A DNA stretch of 64,000 nt from Staphylococcus succinus (GTDB lineage: Bacteria > Bacillota > Bacilli > Staphylococcales > Staphylococcaceae). The stretch is from contig NZ_CP118976.1 of assembly GCF_029024945.1 (NCBI RefSeq), forward strand, positions 2,418,001-2,482,000. The letters run 5' to 3'. The translations under genes and the position numbers were made by a program. The number at the start of each line of letters is the position of its first letter. Positions within the stretch are counted from its first letter, which is position 1. Below are positions 54,717-63,441 of the stretch, in pieces. Under the pieces are notes generated by a model that saw only the letters and a list, made by a program, of their open reading frames with translations, did no database searches and was not told the DNA's origin.

Positions 54717-55559
54717 ATGATTGAAACCACGACAAATTGCACAACCATAGATGGCTTTACATTACCATATACAATTATTGAGGCCAAAAACCCCTCAGCT
54801 AAAGGGGTTATTCTTTATTTTCATGGAGGTGGTCTCATATTTGGTCAATCCAATGATCTACCCCAAGATTATATTGATATACTCACAGAAAATTATCACC
54901 TTGTACTTGTATCGTATCGTCTAGCACCCGAGAGCAATATCGATGTGATTATTAACGATGCCTTGACCCAATACGATACAATACAACAACTATATCCAAC
55001 ATTTCCCATATTCACATTTGGCCGTTCAGCTGGCGCTTTTTTAGCAATGTTAACAGCACATCATCGTAACGTGGATGGTGTTATTGATTTCTATGGTTAT
55101 TGTCGTATACACGTACCAGCATTTCTACGTCCAAACAAACAATATCAAGCGTTATCGTCACAAATTACACCAGCTATATTAAATCAACTCATTCAGTCGA
55201 AACCTTTGATATCTGGACCGATTCAAACAAGATATCCCATTTATTTATATGTCCGAGGACAAGCTCAATGGATGGCTTACTTAGGCATTCAATCTTCGAC
55301 ACAAAGTGATTACAATATTTCACCGAAACAACTCAAAGCATTTCCACCAACATTTATTGTTCATTGTACTGGAGATCCTGATGTCCCATATAGTGAAAGC
55401 GAGCATATTCATCGATATATTAACCACAGTCATTTCAAATCACTTTCCTTAGAAAGCCATGATTTTGATAGAGACGTAAATGAAACAGCCCAATCAATTT
55501 ACAGACAAGCAGTACAATTTTTAGATCAAATTGTCCAAAGTAATGGAGGAGAGGCGTAA
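54717..55559 (+). CDS. Alpha/beta-hydrolase with HGGG oxyanion motif
   Basis: A 280-residue hydrolase of the hormone-sensitive-lipase-like type. HGGG at 36-39 forms the oxyanion hole; the nucleophile is Ser104 in FGRSAGAF; the acid is in CTGDPDVPYSES (about 226); the His is in LESHDFDRDV (about 250). It has no signal peptide, so it acts in the cytoplasm. TAGGAGG precedes the ATG. It is divergent from allC and its stop shares one base with the start of an M20 ureidohydrolase, so the two are co-translated. I know of no esterase step in allantoin breakdown; an ester, amide or formamide linked to a carbamoylated compound is possible. Confidence 0.82.
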   Translation: MIETTTNCTTIDGFTLPYTIIEAKNPSAKGVILYFHGGGLIFGQSNDLPQDYIDILTENYHLVLVSYRLAPESNIDVIINDALTQYDTIQQLYPTFPIFTFGRSAGAFLAMLTAHHRNVDGVIDFYGYCRIHVPAFLRPNKQYQALSSQITPAILNQLIQSKPLISGPIQTRYPIYLYVRGQAQWMAYLGIQSSTQSDYNISPKQLKAFPPTFIVHCTGDPDVPYSESEHIHRYINHSHFKSLSLESHDFDRDVNETAQSIYRQAVQFLDQIVQSNGGEA

Positions 55560-56809
55560 TGCATTTACAAAATGTAATTGAAAATTTTCAGACCTTTAAT
55601 AACTTTGCACGTAATGAAGCCAATGGCGGTATTAATCGTATTGCCTTTACACATCCTGAACGTTTAGCCGCATTGAAATTTTCTATGCTATGCCAAAAAG
55701 CAGGTTTAGATGTATATTTTGATTTCTTTGGAAATGTGATTGCACGTCGAGAAGGAAAATATCCATCCTTAAAACCCATCGTTTTAGGTTCTCATATTGA
55801 TACAGTAAAAGATGGAGGCCAATATGACGGCTTGCTCGGCGTATTAGGGGCACTAGAAGTAGTCGAACATTTAAATACTCATAACATTGAAACTGACCAC
55901 CCCATTATTATTATCGCTTTTGCTTGTGAAGAATCGACTCGTTTTAACGAAGCAACCTTAGGTAGTAAATATCTTACTGGTAAGATGACAAAAGAAGATA
56001 TGAAATTTATTAAAGATAATGAGGGCAATATACTTTATGATATAGTGGCACCGCTCGCCCAAGATATGCACGGTAAGACAGCTTTATTTGAACGCAATAA
56101 AATCAAAGCATTTTTAGAATTACACATTGAACAAGGACCCATACTTGAAAATAATCATAAAGATATAGGCATTGTAACTGATATTGCTGCGCCACATCGT
56201 TTCAAACTAAAAGTGCAGGGTGTAACGAGTCATTCTGGTTCTACACCTATGCCTATGAGAGCAGATGCCCTCACAACCGCTGCTGAAATTATTTTGAAAA
56301 TCGAAGCATTGGGACAAGCTTATCATGATAAAGGCATCGTCACTACTGTTGGCTATGCTCAAGTTTATCCCAATACCATGAATGCCATTCCAGGTGAAGT
56401 GACGTTACTCATAGATATTCGCGGAAAAGATAAAACTATTCGTGAACAAGTAGTTTCAGAAATGCATCAATCTATTGATGCAATTACTAAACATCGCCGT
56501 AGCAATTATCATATAGAGGATTTAGGTCAAGACACTCCTCGCAGTTTCAATAAAACGATTGCTCAAATTTCTGAAGAAAAATGTCAACATTTAAATTATA
56601 AATACCGTTATATGTATAGTGGTGCCGGTCATGATGCCATGAATTTTGCACCAATTTGTCCAACAAGTATGATTTTCATCCCTTGCAAAGATGGTATCAG
56701 TCATTCTCCAAAAGAATCCGTTACTTATGAACAAGTTGAAAAAGGTGTTAATCTCTTGATACACACAACGATTGAATTGGCAAAATCAGACATAATATTA
56801 GAAGATTAA
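55559..56809 (+). CDS. M20-family Zn hydrolase, N-carbamoyl-amino-acid hydrolase type
   Basis: A 416-residue paralogue of AllC with all metal ligands: GSHIDTVKDGGQYDG, ACEESTRFNEATLGSKYLTG, LHIEQGPILE and SGAGHDAMNFAP. Where AllC has FPYAFWGSKN, this has FNEATLGSKY, which is nearer to the N-carbamoyl-L-amino-acid hydrolase and beta-ureidopropionase branch. It may therefore cut another ureido compound rather than allantoate. The start overlaps the esterase stop by one base, with GGAGG upstream inside that gene. A terminator follows. The substrate is unknown. Confidence 0.82.
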   Translation: MHLQNVIENFQTFNNFARNEANGGINRIAFTHPERLAALKFSMLCQKAGLDVYFDFFGNVIARREGKYPSLKPIVLGSHIDTVKDGGQYDGLLGVLGALEVVEHLNTHNIETDHPIIIIAFACEESTRFNEATLGSKYLTGKMTKEDMKFIKDNEGNILYDIVAPLAQDMHGKTALFERNKIKAFLELHIEQGPILENNHKDIGIVTDIAAPHRFKLKVQGVTSHSGSTPMPMRADALTTAAEIILKIEALGQAYHDKGIVTTVGYAQVYPNTMNAIPGEVTLLIDIRGKDKTIREQVVSEMHQSIDAITKHRRSNYHIEDLGQDTPRSFNKTIAQISEEKCQHLNYKYRYMYSGAGHDAMNFAPICPTSMIFIPCKDGISHSPKESVTYEQVEKGVNLLIHTTIELAKSDIILED

Positions 56810-56830
56810 CATATTATAAAAATCTTTTTT

Positions 56831-56864
56831 AAAGCAAGTGCTTCCCAAGCGGTGCACTTGCTTT
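56831..56864 (+). terminator. Terminator after the M20 hydrolase
   Basis: AAAGCAAGTGC and GCACTTGCTTT form an 11-bp stem with a 12-base loop and end in TTTT. Confidence 0.88.
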
Positions 56865-57053
56865 TATTGTTAAATGCATCACTCATATTTACTTCACCTT
56901 TTGAAAAATATTGCTATCCATGAGAAACTTATCTCTAGAAAATATAATGATTTACTTTTAAAATGAATGCAGATTTAGCAAACACATCGATTGATAACAT
57001 TCAAATACGGATAAACGTATCACTATATAATAATTAGATGAAGGTTGGTTATA

Positions 57054-57641
57054 ATGACTGAAATTTGTTTTGTAAGACATGGGGAAACTGATTGGAATAC
57101 AATTGGAAAATTACAAGGTCGCACGGATGTTCCTTTAAACCAGTTTGGCATTAAGCAAGCCGAAGCATGTTCAGAGTTTCTCTCACAATCATCATGGGAT
57201 GTAATTATCACAAGCCCTTTGCAGCGTGCTAAACATACCGCTACGATTATTCAACAAAAATTGGATATTCCACTCATTGAACGAGAAGCATTTATTGAAA
57301 TAGCTTTTGGTGAGGCTGAAGGCTTAGCTCAACATGAAAGAGATATTTTATATCCAGATCGACAGTATCCTAATAAGGAAGCAGCTGATATTGTCACTGA
57401 CCGTTTTCTTAAAGGAATCCAAACAGTAACTCAGGAATATCATAATCAACGTATTTTAATTGTCTCTCATGGCGCTTTTATAAGCGCTATACTTTATCAT
57501 TATTCTAATGGAACAATAGGTACTGGCCTGACGAAGCTTGCAAACGGTGGATTAAATACCATTCGCTTAACATCAAAAGATAGTGATGTGGTAAGTTATA
57601 ATCAAACTTCTCATTTACCTACGAGAAGTTCCACCCACTGA
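57054..57641 (+). CDS. Histidine phosphatase family protein
   Basis: A 195-residue phosphatase of the phosphoglycerate mutase-like superfamily. The phospho-histidine motif is FVRHGETDWN at about 6-15; a second core histidine is in VSHGAFISA near residue 140; the segment ITSPLQRAKHTATII supplies the phosphate-binding Arg. The start ATG at 57054 is preceded by GAAGG. Substrate is unknown, and family members range from sugar phosphatases to the YhfR type. It stands alone between ureide genes, with no clear role in that pathway. Confidence 0.87.
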   Translation: MTEICFVRHGETDWNTIGKLQGRTDVPLNQFGIKQAEACSEFLSQSSWDVIITSPLQRAKHTATIIQQKLDIPLIEREAFIEIAFGEAEGLAQHERDILYPDRQYPNKEAADIVTDRFLKGIQTVTQEYHNQRILIVSHGAFISAILYHYSNGTIGTGLTKLANGGLNTIRLTSKDSDVVSYNQTSHLPTRSSTH

Positions 57642-57647
57642 TTATAA

Positions 57648-57704
57648 ACAATACCCCCTCAAAATAGAGCCGCGCATTCGCGTAGCAATTTGAGGGGGTA
57701 TTGT
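57648..57704. repeat. Long GC-rich inverted repeat
   Basis: Perfect 16-bp arms (57648-57663 and 57689-57704), rich in C5/G5 runs, enclose a 25-nt loop that itself has CGCG/CGCG ends. There is no T run on either side, so it is not a typical terminator. It lies just past the histidine phosphatase stop. It may be a Rho-independent-like stabiliser of the 3' end or a small repeat element. Confidence 0.6.
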
Positions 57705-57761
57705 ATAGAATTAAGAAAATCTTTAAAACAGCATACAATTTATAATGAATTGATTGATAGG

Positions 57762-57785
57762 CTGGTTTCACTTCATGTAAACCAG
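57762..57785 (-). other. Hairpin after allantoinase
   Basis: CTGGTTT and AAACCAG form a 7-bp stem with a ten-base loop, 23 nt past the allB stop. There is no T tail, so it is a weak candidate for a terminator. Confidence 0.35.
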
Positions 57786-57807
57786 AATCTTTCATGTTAA
57801 TCATCCA

Positions 57808-59169
57808 CTAAATAAAACGACCAATTTTCACATCTGAAATGCCAGTTTGTTGATTATAAATTTCTTGACCTCTTAAAATAGTACGTGTTACTTGTGCGCC
57901 AATTTCACGGCCGATATAAGGACTCATTTTATTTCGATAAGCTAAATCTTCAGCAGATAACGTGTAAGAGGCATTAGGTTTAATAAATACAAAATCAGCA
58001 TCTTTCCCAATAGCAATACTACCTTTTGATTCCATACCAAAACGTTGTGCTGGAGCTGTAGCGATGATTTCGGCAAACTTTTGTAATGACATTTGACGTT
58101 TTTGAACACCTTCATCAAATAGAATATCGACATTATTTTGTAAACCTGCGATACCACCCCATGCTTCAAAAGCATTATCTGTATCTTTTAAATCAGGCGT
58201 ACATGGCGAATGGTCTGATGTGACAAAGCTAATATCACCCTCAATCACACGTTCCCACATACCCTCTAAACGTGATTGTTCCCGAATTGGAGGAGAACAT
58301 TTTACTACTGCACCAATATCATCTAATTCTTCTTTATAGAAATATAAATAATGCGTACAAGTTTCACAAGTAATATCAACACCTTCTTGTTGTGCCTTAA
58401 CCACCTCATCGACGCCTTCTTCACAAGCAACGTGTACAATATGTACGCGACATCCAGTTTCTTTAGCAAATAAGATAATTTTGCGAATAGGTTCTACTTC
58501 AGTAAATACAGGACGACTATCTACGTAAGCACGCATCGTTGTTTCACCATTTGCTTTTGCAATTTCACCTAAACGGTCTGTAATTGTCGCATTTTCAGAA
58601 TGGATGGATAAAATTTTGCCAGTTTTTGCAATTTGTTTCATCCCCTCATACAATGAATAGTCATCTACATTTTCAAAATCACCTTCGATTGAACGATCTC
58701 CACAAGTTGCTAAGAAAGCTTTATATGCCACTACACCTGCTTCGTCTAGTTCTTGAATACCCCCATTTAAATTATAAGGTACCAGACCACCATAGCTCGC
58801 TACATCAACTGATAACTCACCTTCTCCAGCATCAAATTTCGCTTGAATAGATGCTTGATCTGTTGTTGCGGGCACTTGATTTAAAGGCATTTCAATAAAT
58901 GAAGTAACGCCTCCTTTTGCAGCTGCGTTTGTACCAGTTACATACCCTTCCCAACCATCACGGTAACCGCCTCCAGGTTCAGTGATATGTACGTGTGCAT
59001 CAACCATACCTGGTGAAACAATTTGGTTTTGCGCATCAATAATTTGTTCTGCTTCGCCAAGCGCTTGACCGATTGCAGCAATTTTTCCATCTTTTACAGC
59101 CACTTCTACATTGTGTTCACCATTTTCTAAAATTACCAAACCATTTTTAATAATCAAATCATACTTCAT
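57808..59169 (-). CDS. allB: Allantoinase
   Basis: A cyclic amidohydrolase of 453 residues that opens the hydantoin ring of allantoin to allantoate. The metal site shows in VDAHVHITEPGGGYRDGWEG (HxH, about 58-62), the carbamylated lysine in GVVAYKAFLATCGD, and later ligands in SIHSENA, VHIVHVACEE and VTSDHSPCTPDLK. The HITEPG form and DHSPCTPDLK are typical of allantoinase rather than of dihydropyrimidinase or dihydroorotase. Its start overlaps the permease stop by 11 bases, so the two are translationally coupled. Confidence 0.94.
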   Translation of the reverse strand: MKYDLIIKNGLVILENGEHNVEVAVKDGKIAAIGQALGEAEQIIDAQNQIVSPGMVDAHVHITEPGGGYRDGWEGYVTGTNAAAKGGVTSFIEMPLNQVPATTDQASIQAKFDAGEGELSVDVASYGGLVPYNLNGGIQELDEAGVVAYKAFLATCGDRSIEGDFENVDDYSLYEGMKQIAKTGKILSIHSENATITDRLGEIAKANGETTMRAYVDSRPVFTEVEPIRKIILFAKETGCRVHIVHVACEEGVDEVVKAQQEGVDITCETCTHYLYFYKEELDDIGAVVKCSPPIREQSRLEGMWERVIEGDISFVTSDHSPCTPDLKDTDNAFEAWGGIAGLQNNVDILFDEGVQKRQMSLQKFAEIIATAPAQRFGMESKGSIAIGKDADFVFIKPNASYTLSAEDLAYRNKMSPYIGREIGAQVTRTILRGQEIYNQQTGISDVKIGRFI

Positions 59170-60649
59170 TATACTTCACTCCTTCTTTTTCCTTTGAGAA
59201 TACTTTCGTTGTGTAGTGCAAAACAATGTAAATTGCACTAGATATCATAAATCCAATAAACCATGAGAAATCTGCTATTACAGCAAACGATGGTAAGAAA
59301 CCAAGTAAAGAAATAACAACACCTATGATTGTGGCAATATAAGCTGAGACATTGATACGTTGTATTTTGATGTCTTTGTCATACAAATCAAAATATAGTT
59401 TATCAATATCGATATGACATCTAGATACGAAATAGAAATGAACAATCATTACACCTGCTACTGGCCCTAAAATTGCACCAATGGCATTTAAGAATAAAAA
59501 TATACTGCCTTCATTTTCCATCATTTTCCAAGGCATAATAACTACACTTAAAACTGATGCAATGACTACACCACGGCGATAATTTATCCATTTAGGTAAT
59601 AAGGCACTCAACTGATATGCAGCCGGGATAATGTTACTCGTTGCATTAGTAGAAATCGTCGTCATTAATAGTACGCCCGTAGAAATCAAAATAGCCCAGA
59701 AATTTCCCCATTCATTAATAATAGTTAGTATATTCCATTCTTGATGACCTAAATAGATAGAGCCACCAATAATAATAAATACGCTTGCAATAGCGAAGAG
59801 AATATGAGCAACAACAATTCCTGAAATTTGTCCTATAATTTGTGATTTCGTAGATTTAGCATTTTGTGTAAAATCAGCAACACTAGACCCCGGACCAGCC
59901 CATACGCCTAATAATGAATTAAATATTAAGATAAATGATAGCACGGCTGGGTAGATGATGCCGTCTGTTTTTGTTGCAATTTCATAGTTCATAATATTGC
60001 TTAATCCACCTGCTACTGTTACACCCCAAATAGCCATACCGCCGAATACGATATAAATCAATGGATTTAAAATAGCAGTAAATTTATTTAGTATTTCACC
60101 GCCACCAAAACCAATTGCAAAACTAATAGCCCAAAAAATTAAAAATGCTATAAGTCCTGGAATGGAAATACCTAATATATTTATGCCATGACCAACATCG
60201 CTGAATCCTGGAAAAATTTTATTTAATAAAATAAGTAGTGCTTGGGATCCTGCAAATGTTTGTAAACCAAACCATGCGATACCAGCGACAACACCACGTA
60301 ATACGCCTGGTAATTTTGCACCAACATCTCCATATGTTGCACGGAGTTGCATCGCAAACGGTATACCATATTTGGATCCTGCATAACCATTAGCGACTAA
60401 TAAAAGCGCAATAACAAATGAACTTAATATCAATGCAAAAATGACTTGAAGTGGAGATAATCCAATTAATAAGAATCCTCCAACAGCCGTGTAGTTAGGT
60501 ATATTATGTACAGCACCCATCCATAATGTGAAAAAGTTAAACGCAGAATTATTTCTCTGCATTGGTGATTTCGGCATAATATCTTTATTATAACCACGCT
60601 TTTCAAAAAAGGTATGGTCATATACCGTTTCGTTCCCCTGTCTTCCCAT
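59159..60649 (-). CDS. pucI: NCS1-family allantoin permease
   Basis: A 496-residue nucleobase:cation symporter-1 with about 12 membrane segments. The N-terminal NSAFNFFTLWMGAVHNIPNYTAVGGF segment and GLQTFAGSQALLILLNKIFPGF fit the PucI/AllW group of allantoin permeases. The co-transcribed allantoinase fixes the likely substrate as allantoin. AAAGGAG precedes the ATG. Upstream lies a cre-like site and, beyond it, the divergent regulator pucR. Confidence 0.9.
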   Translation of the reverse strand: MGRQGNETVYDHTFFEKRGYNKDIMPKSPMQRNNSAFNFFTLWMGAVHNIPNYTAVGGFLLIGLSPLQVIFALILSSFVIALLLVANGYAGSKYGIPFAMQLRATYGDVGAKLPGVLRGVVAGIAWFGLQTFAGSQALLILLNKIFPGFSDVGHGINILGISIPGLIAFLIFWAISFAIGFGGGEILNKFTAILNPLIYIVFGGMAIWGVTVAGGLSNIMNYEIATKTDGIIYPAVLSFILIFNSLLGVWAGPGSSVADFTQNAKSTKSQIIGQISGIVVAHILFAIASVFIIIGGSIYLGHQEWNILTIINEWGNFWAILISTGVLLMTTISTNATSNIIPAAYQLSALLPKWINYRRGVVIASVLSVVIMPWKMMENEGSIFLFLNAIGAILGPVAGVMIVHFYFVSRCHIDIDKLYFDLYDKDIKIQRINVSAYIATIIGVVISLLGFLPSFAVIADFSWFIGFMISSAIYIVLHYTTKVFSKEKEGVKYNEV

Positions 60650-60954
60650 CTATATGTCTCCTTTGCTTTAATAAGCTTATAACTTTATGTATCATGCTTA
60701 ACTATTAGTTTAGTACTTATGAAAGCGTTTTTCTTTGTTTAGAATGACATATCTATATGTTGAAATTATATATTTCGAACAAAATATGTGTATAATTTAT
60801 TATGTATAATATATAACTTAGGTCATTTCATACAATTATAAATAAACATTCCATGTTTATAAAAATACCATTTAACTAATAATTTTGCAGCTAAAAATTT
60901 GATTATTTTAATTTTTCTGATAATAATAAAGCTATAGACTCGGAGGACTGAATT
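60650..60954. other. Divergent regulatory region, permease/pucR
   Basis: This 305-nt AT-rich region lies between the permease and pucR. It holds the cre-like site at 60719-60732, several TATAAT hexamers without good -35 partners (60791-60796 and 60805-60810 on the plus strand), and the repeated short motif TTAACTA (60702-60708 near the permease side and 60870-60876 near pucR). The motif could be a regulator half-site. No gene is evident. Confidence 0.45.
60719..60732. promoter_or_regulatory. Candidate cre site upstream of the allantoin permease
   Basis: ATGAAAGCGTTTTTC matches the CcpA site consensus TGWAARCGYTWNCW with one mismatch. It is about 70 nt upstream of the permease start, consistent with carbon catabolite repression of allantoin uptake. 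Confidence 0.5.
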
Positions 60955-62577
60955 ATGACAACACTTAACGAAATTTTATCCGTTCCTCAATTTAAAGGAC
61001 TAGAACTGATTAACAAGAACGGAGATTTATCATCGGAGGTCACAAATTTAGATATAACAGAGAATAATGATATCAAGCATTTTACTTCTGAAAATTCATT
61101 TATTCTAACAACTGGCGTACTTTTTCAAGACAATCAAGAAAACTTAAAAAAATTAATCAAAGACTTAAGCGATATTCATACAGCTGGTCTTGGAATCAAA
61201 ACGTCTAGATTTTTACATGAAATTGATCAGGACGTTATTGATTTTGCTGATGCTTTAGCATTTCCATTAATTGAGATTCCTGAAAGTTGGAATTTAGGAG
61301 AAATCACACATCAAATATCTTCTTATATTTCAGATTCAGAAACTGGAAAATTAAATTATGCTTTACACATTCAACAAGAATTAAATCAGTTATTGATTAA
61401 AGGGTTTAGTATTAATTCTATGATTGAGCGTATGAGTAAGTTACTAGGCGTGCCTATTATACTTTTCGATCCATTCAAATCACCAGAAGCAATGAGTCAT
61501 CAATATAAACAAAATAAAGTATTAGCCACTGACCATATAAGATACTTTCATAATCATTATCAAGAGGCACTCGTTTATGATAAAAACAAACAAGTTTTCG
61601 AAGATAAAGATCACGTAATTTTTAAAGTTCTAGGATATACTTATTTCCCATACTATCTTATGGTCTCCCAAGTTAATAAACTCTCCTACCCATTTAGTTT
61701 ATTAACTATCGAACAAGTGGTCAGTGTCCTAAGTTTTGCACTATATAAAAACACTAAAATTGAAGAAGCAGAACAAAATGACATTAATCGTTTTTTTGAA
61801 TCACTCGTTCATAATCAAACAGATCAAGCATTATCAATCAATAAGCATACTGAATTACTCAAGCAATACAATATTTTCAAATCAGATTATTATCAAATTA
61901 TTATTTGTAATATCGATACTCAAAGTACTTTAGAAAATAGTTATTATCTTAATGAACGTCAACAGCTCACATTCCATTGGTTAAAGCATATGTTGACTGA
62001 CATTGATCCTTATATAAGTATTTATAAACTACCAAGTAATAATCGATTCGCTATTTTATTACAAAATCATCATCAGCATTATTTTGATTATTTAAAACGT
62101 ATTCAAGACGATTACGGCAACACTTTTGAAGGTAGTGTTTCTTTTGGCATTGGCAATGAAGTTACAGAATTTTCTCAGTTACCTTCATCGTTCTTTGAAG
62201 CAAATGAGGCTTATGAAAATGCCTTATTCAGTAATGAAAAATCATTTATTTCACAATATCATTCAAAAGATATCAAGGAACTGTTGCAACTTATTCCAAA
62301 TGAAAAACTACAGCCCTTTATCAAACATACATTAGGGCCCCTAAGTTATCCTAAAACCAAAAAAGATTTGGAACTCAAACAAACGTTACAAGTTTATATG
62401 GATAATCAATGTGATATAACAAAAACAGCTGAAAAAATTTACATCCACCGTAATACAGTTAAATATAGAATTAATAAATGTAGCAATATGATAGGTACAA
62501 ATATAGAAGATCCATTACATTCACTCAATATCCGGATCGCTTTATATGTCTCAGATATCATTGATTTCGATTCATAA
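60955..62577 (+). CDS. pucR: PucR-family transcriptional regulator
   Basis: A 540-residue regulator with the PucR layout. The N-terminal PucR sensory domain is at about 1-120 (TLNEILSVPQFKGLELINKNG). A GGDEF-like central part follows (VSFGIGNEVTEFSQLPSSFFEANEAYENA, about 395-425). The C-terminal helix-turn-helix of the HTH_30 type is at about 480-535 (LQVYMDNQCDITKTAEKIYIHRNTVKYRINK). In Bacillus PucR activates purine catabolism genes with allantoin, allantoate or ureidoglycolate as effector. CGGAGG precedes the ATG. It is divergent from permease-allB and probably controls that unit and the allC operon. Confidence 0.92.
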   Translation: MTTLNEILSVPQFKGLELINKNGDLSSEVTNLDITENNDIKHFTSENSFILTTGVLFQDNQENLKKLIKDLSDIHTAGLGIKTSRFLHEIDQDVIDFADALAFPLIEIPESWNLGEITHQISSYISDSETGKLNYALHIQQELNQLLIKGFSINSMIERMSKLLGVPIILFDPFKSPEAMSHQYKQNKVLATDHIRYFHNHYQEALVYDKNKQVFEDKDHVIFKVLGYTYFPYYLMVSQVNKLSYPFSLLTIEQVVSVLSFALYKNTKIEEAEQNDINRFFESLVHNQTDQALSINKHTELLKQYNIFKSDYYQIIICNIDTQSTLENSYYLNERQQLTFHWLKHMLTDIDPYISIYKLPSNNRFAILLQNHHQHYFDYLKRIQDDYGNTFEGSVSFGIGNEVTEFSQLPSSFFEANEAYENALFSNEKSFISQYHSKDIKELLQLIPNEKLQPFIKHTLGPLSYPKTKKDLELKQTLQVYMDNQCDITKTAEKIYIHRNTVKYRINKCSNMIGTNIEDPLHSLNIRIALYVSDIIDFDS

Positions 62578-62580
62578 AAC

Positions 62581-62625
62581 TAAACACACCATACTAGACT
62601 TATTCTTTAGTATGGTGTGTTTACG
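62581..62625. terminator. Terminator after pucR
   Basis: TAAACACACCATACTA and its complement form a perfect 16-bp stem with an 11-base loop, flanked by short A and T runs. It may also serve the GrpB-family gene on the other strand. Confidence 0.8.
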
Positions 62626-62670
62626 TATATTAAGCTCTATTGCATATATTGACTCTATTATTCATTTTCT

Positions 62671-63186
62671 CTAACGCTTCAGATCCCACTCTAGCGCTTT
62701 TTGCTCTAATTGCTTTAGAAAATGGGCTTTGCCATTGCAATATCCTGTTCTATCATTTGGAAATTGCTGCGCTAATTTTACCTTTAATTCACCGTATTCA
62801 TTCGCCACATCATGATGGTAAATCAAATAGTTTCTCACTGCTAAATGACGATTAATATCCAAACTATTGTCTTTTTGAAATACATGAATGTGATGTGTTC
62901 TTGGTTTTGCTCCCTTTATAAAAAATCTTCTACCTTTAATGCCATTTTCCCCTAAGACTTCATAACCTAAGCCTTCTATCCTTTTATTAAATTTATTTAC
63001 TTTTTCTATATTTTCAACCACTAATAATATGTCTATTATTGGTTTTGCTTTCAAACCAGGCACTGCAGTACTCCCTATATGATGTATACTTAACATTTCT
63101 TTTTCAAAGAGCTTTTCAAGTTTAATTTTTTCAATTTCAAACACTTGTTGCCATTCATGATGAGGATTGTGAATTTCAATTTCCAT
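62671..63186 (-). CDS. GrpB family protein (UPF0157)
   Basis: A 171-residue protein of the GrpB/UPF0157 family, related in fold to nucleotidyltransferases; function is not established. The diagnostic segment is SIHHIGSTAVPGLKAKPIIDILLVVEN at about 34-60, with an HxGST-type nucleotidyltransferase motif and two Asp-like positions. It is followed by RTHHIHVFQKD and HLAVRNYL. The start at 63186 (MEIEIHNPHHEW) has AAAGGA eight bases upstream. It stands alone between pucR and the MFS gene. Confidence 0.85.
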   Translation of the reverse strand: MEIEIHNPHHEWQQVFEIEKIKLEKLFEKEMLSIHHIGSTAVPGLKAKPIIDILLVVENIEKVNKFNKRIEGLGYEVLGENGIKGRRFFIKGAKPRTHHIHVFQKDNSLDINRHLAVRNYLIYHHDVANEYGELKVKLAQQFPNDRTGYCNGKAHFLKQLEQKALEWDLKR

Positions 63187-63441
63187 TAAAAACATCCTTT
63201 CCTATTACTCCTATATTGTAGCTTAATGAATAAAATAAAACATTTTCCTATATCTTATACTTAATAATTTATTTCATTTAAATAACCACATAAATAGATT
63301 CCGACCAACCTTATAAAAATAATAACTTCAATAAAAAATAGTTTCAAATTTATTTAGTTTTTTAAACCTAATGGTTTGCTTTGCTAACTTAAATTTATTA
63401 AAATTTACTGTTGGGATGAAGTAAAAGGAGATGTAATTGTA

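Noticed and set aside
57619..57804. 61-codon minus-strand frame after allB
   Set aside because: It has a weak ribosome binding site, runs through the long inverted repeat and hairpin, and shows no recognisable protein.
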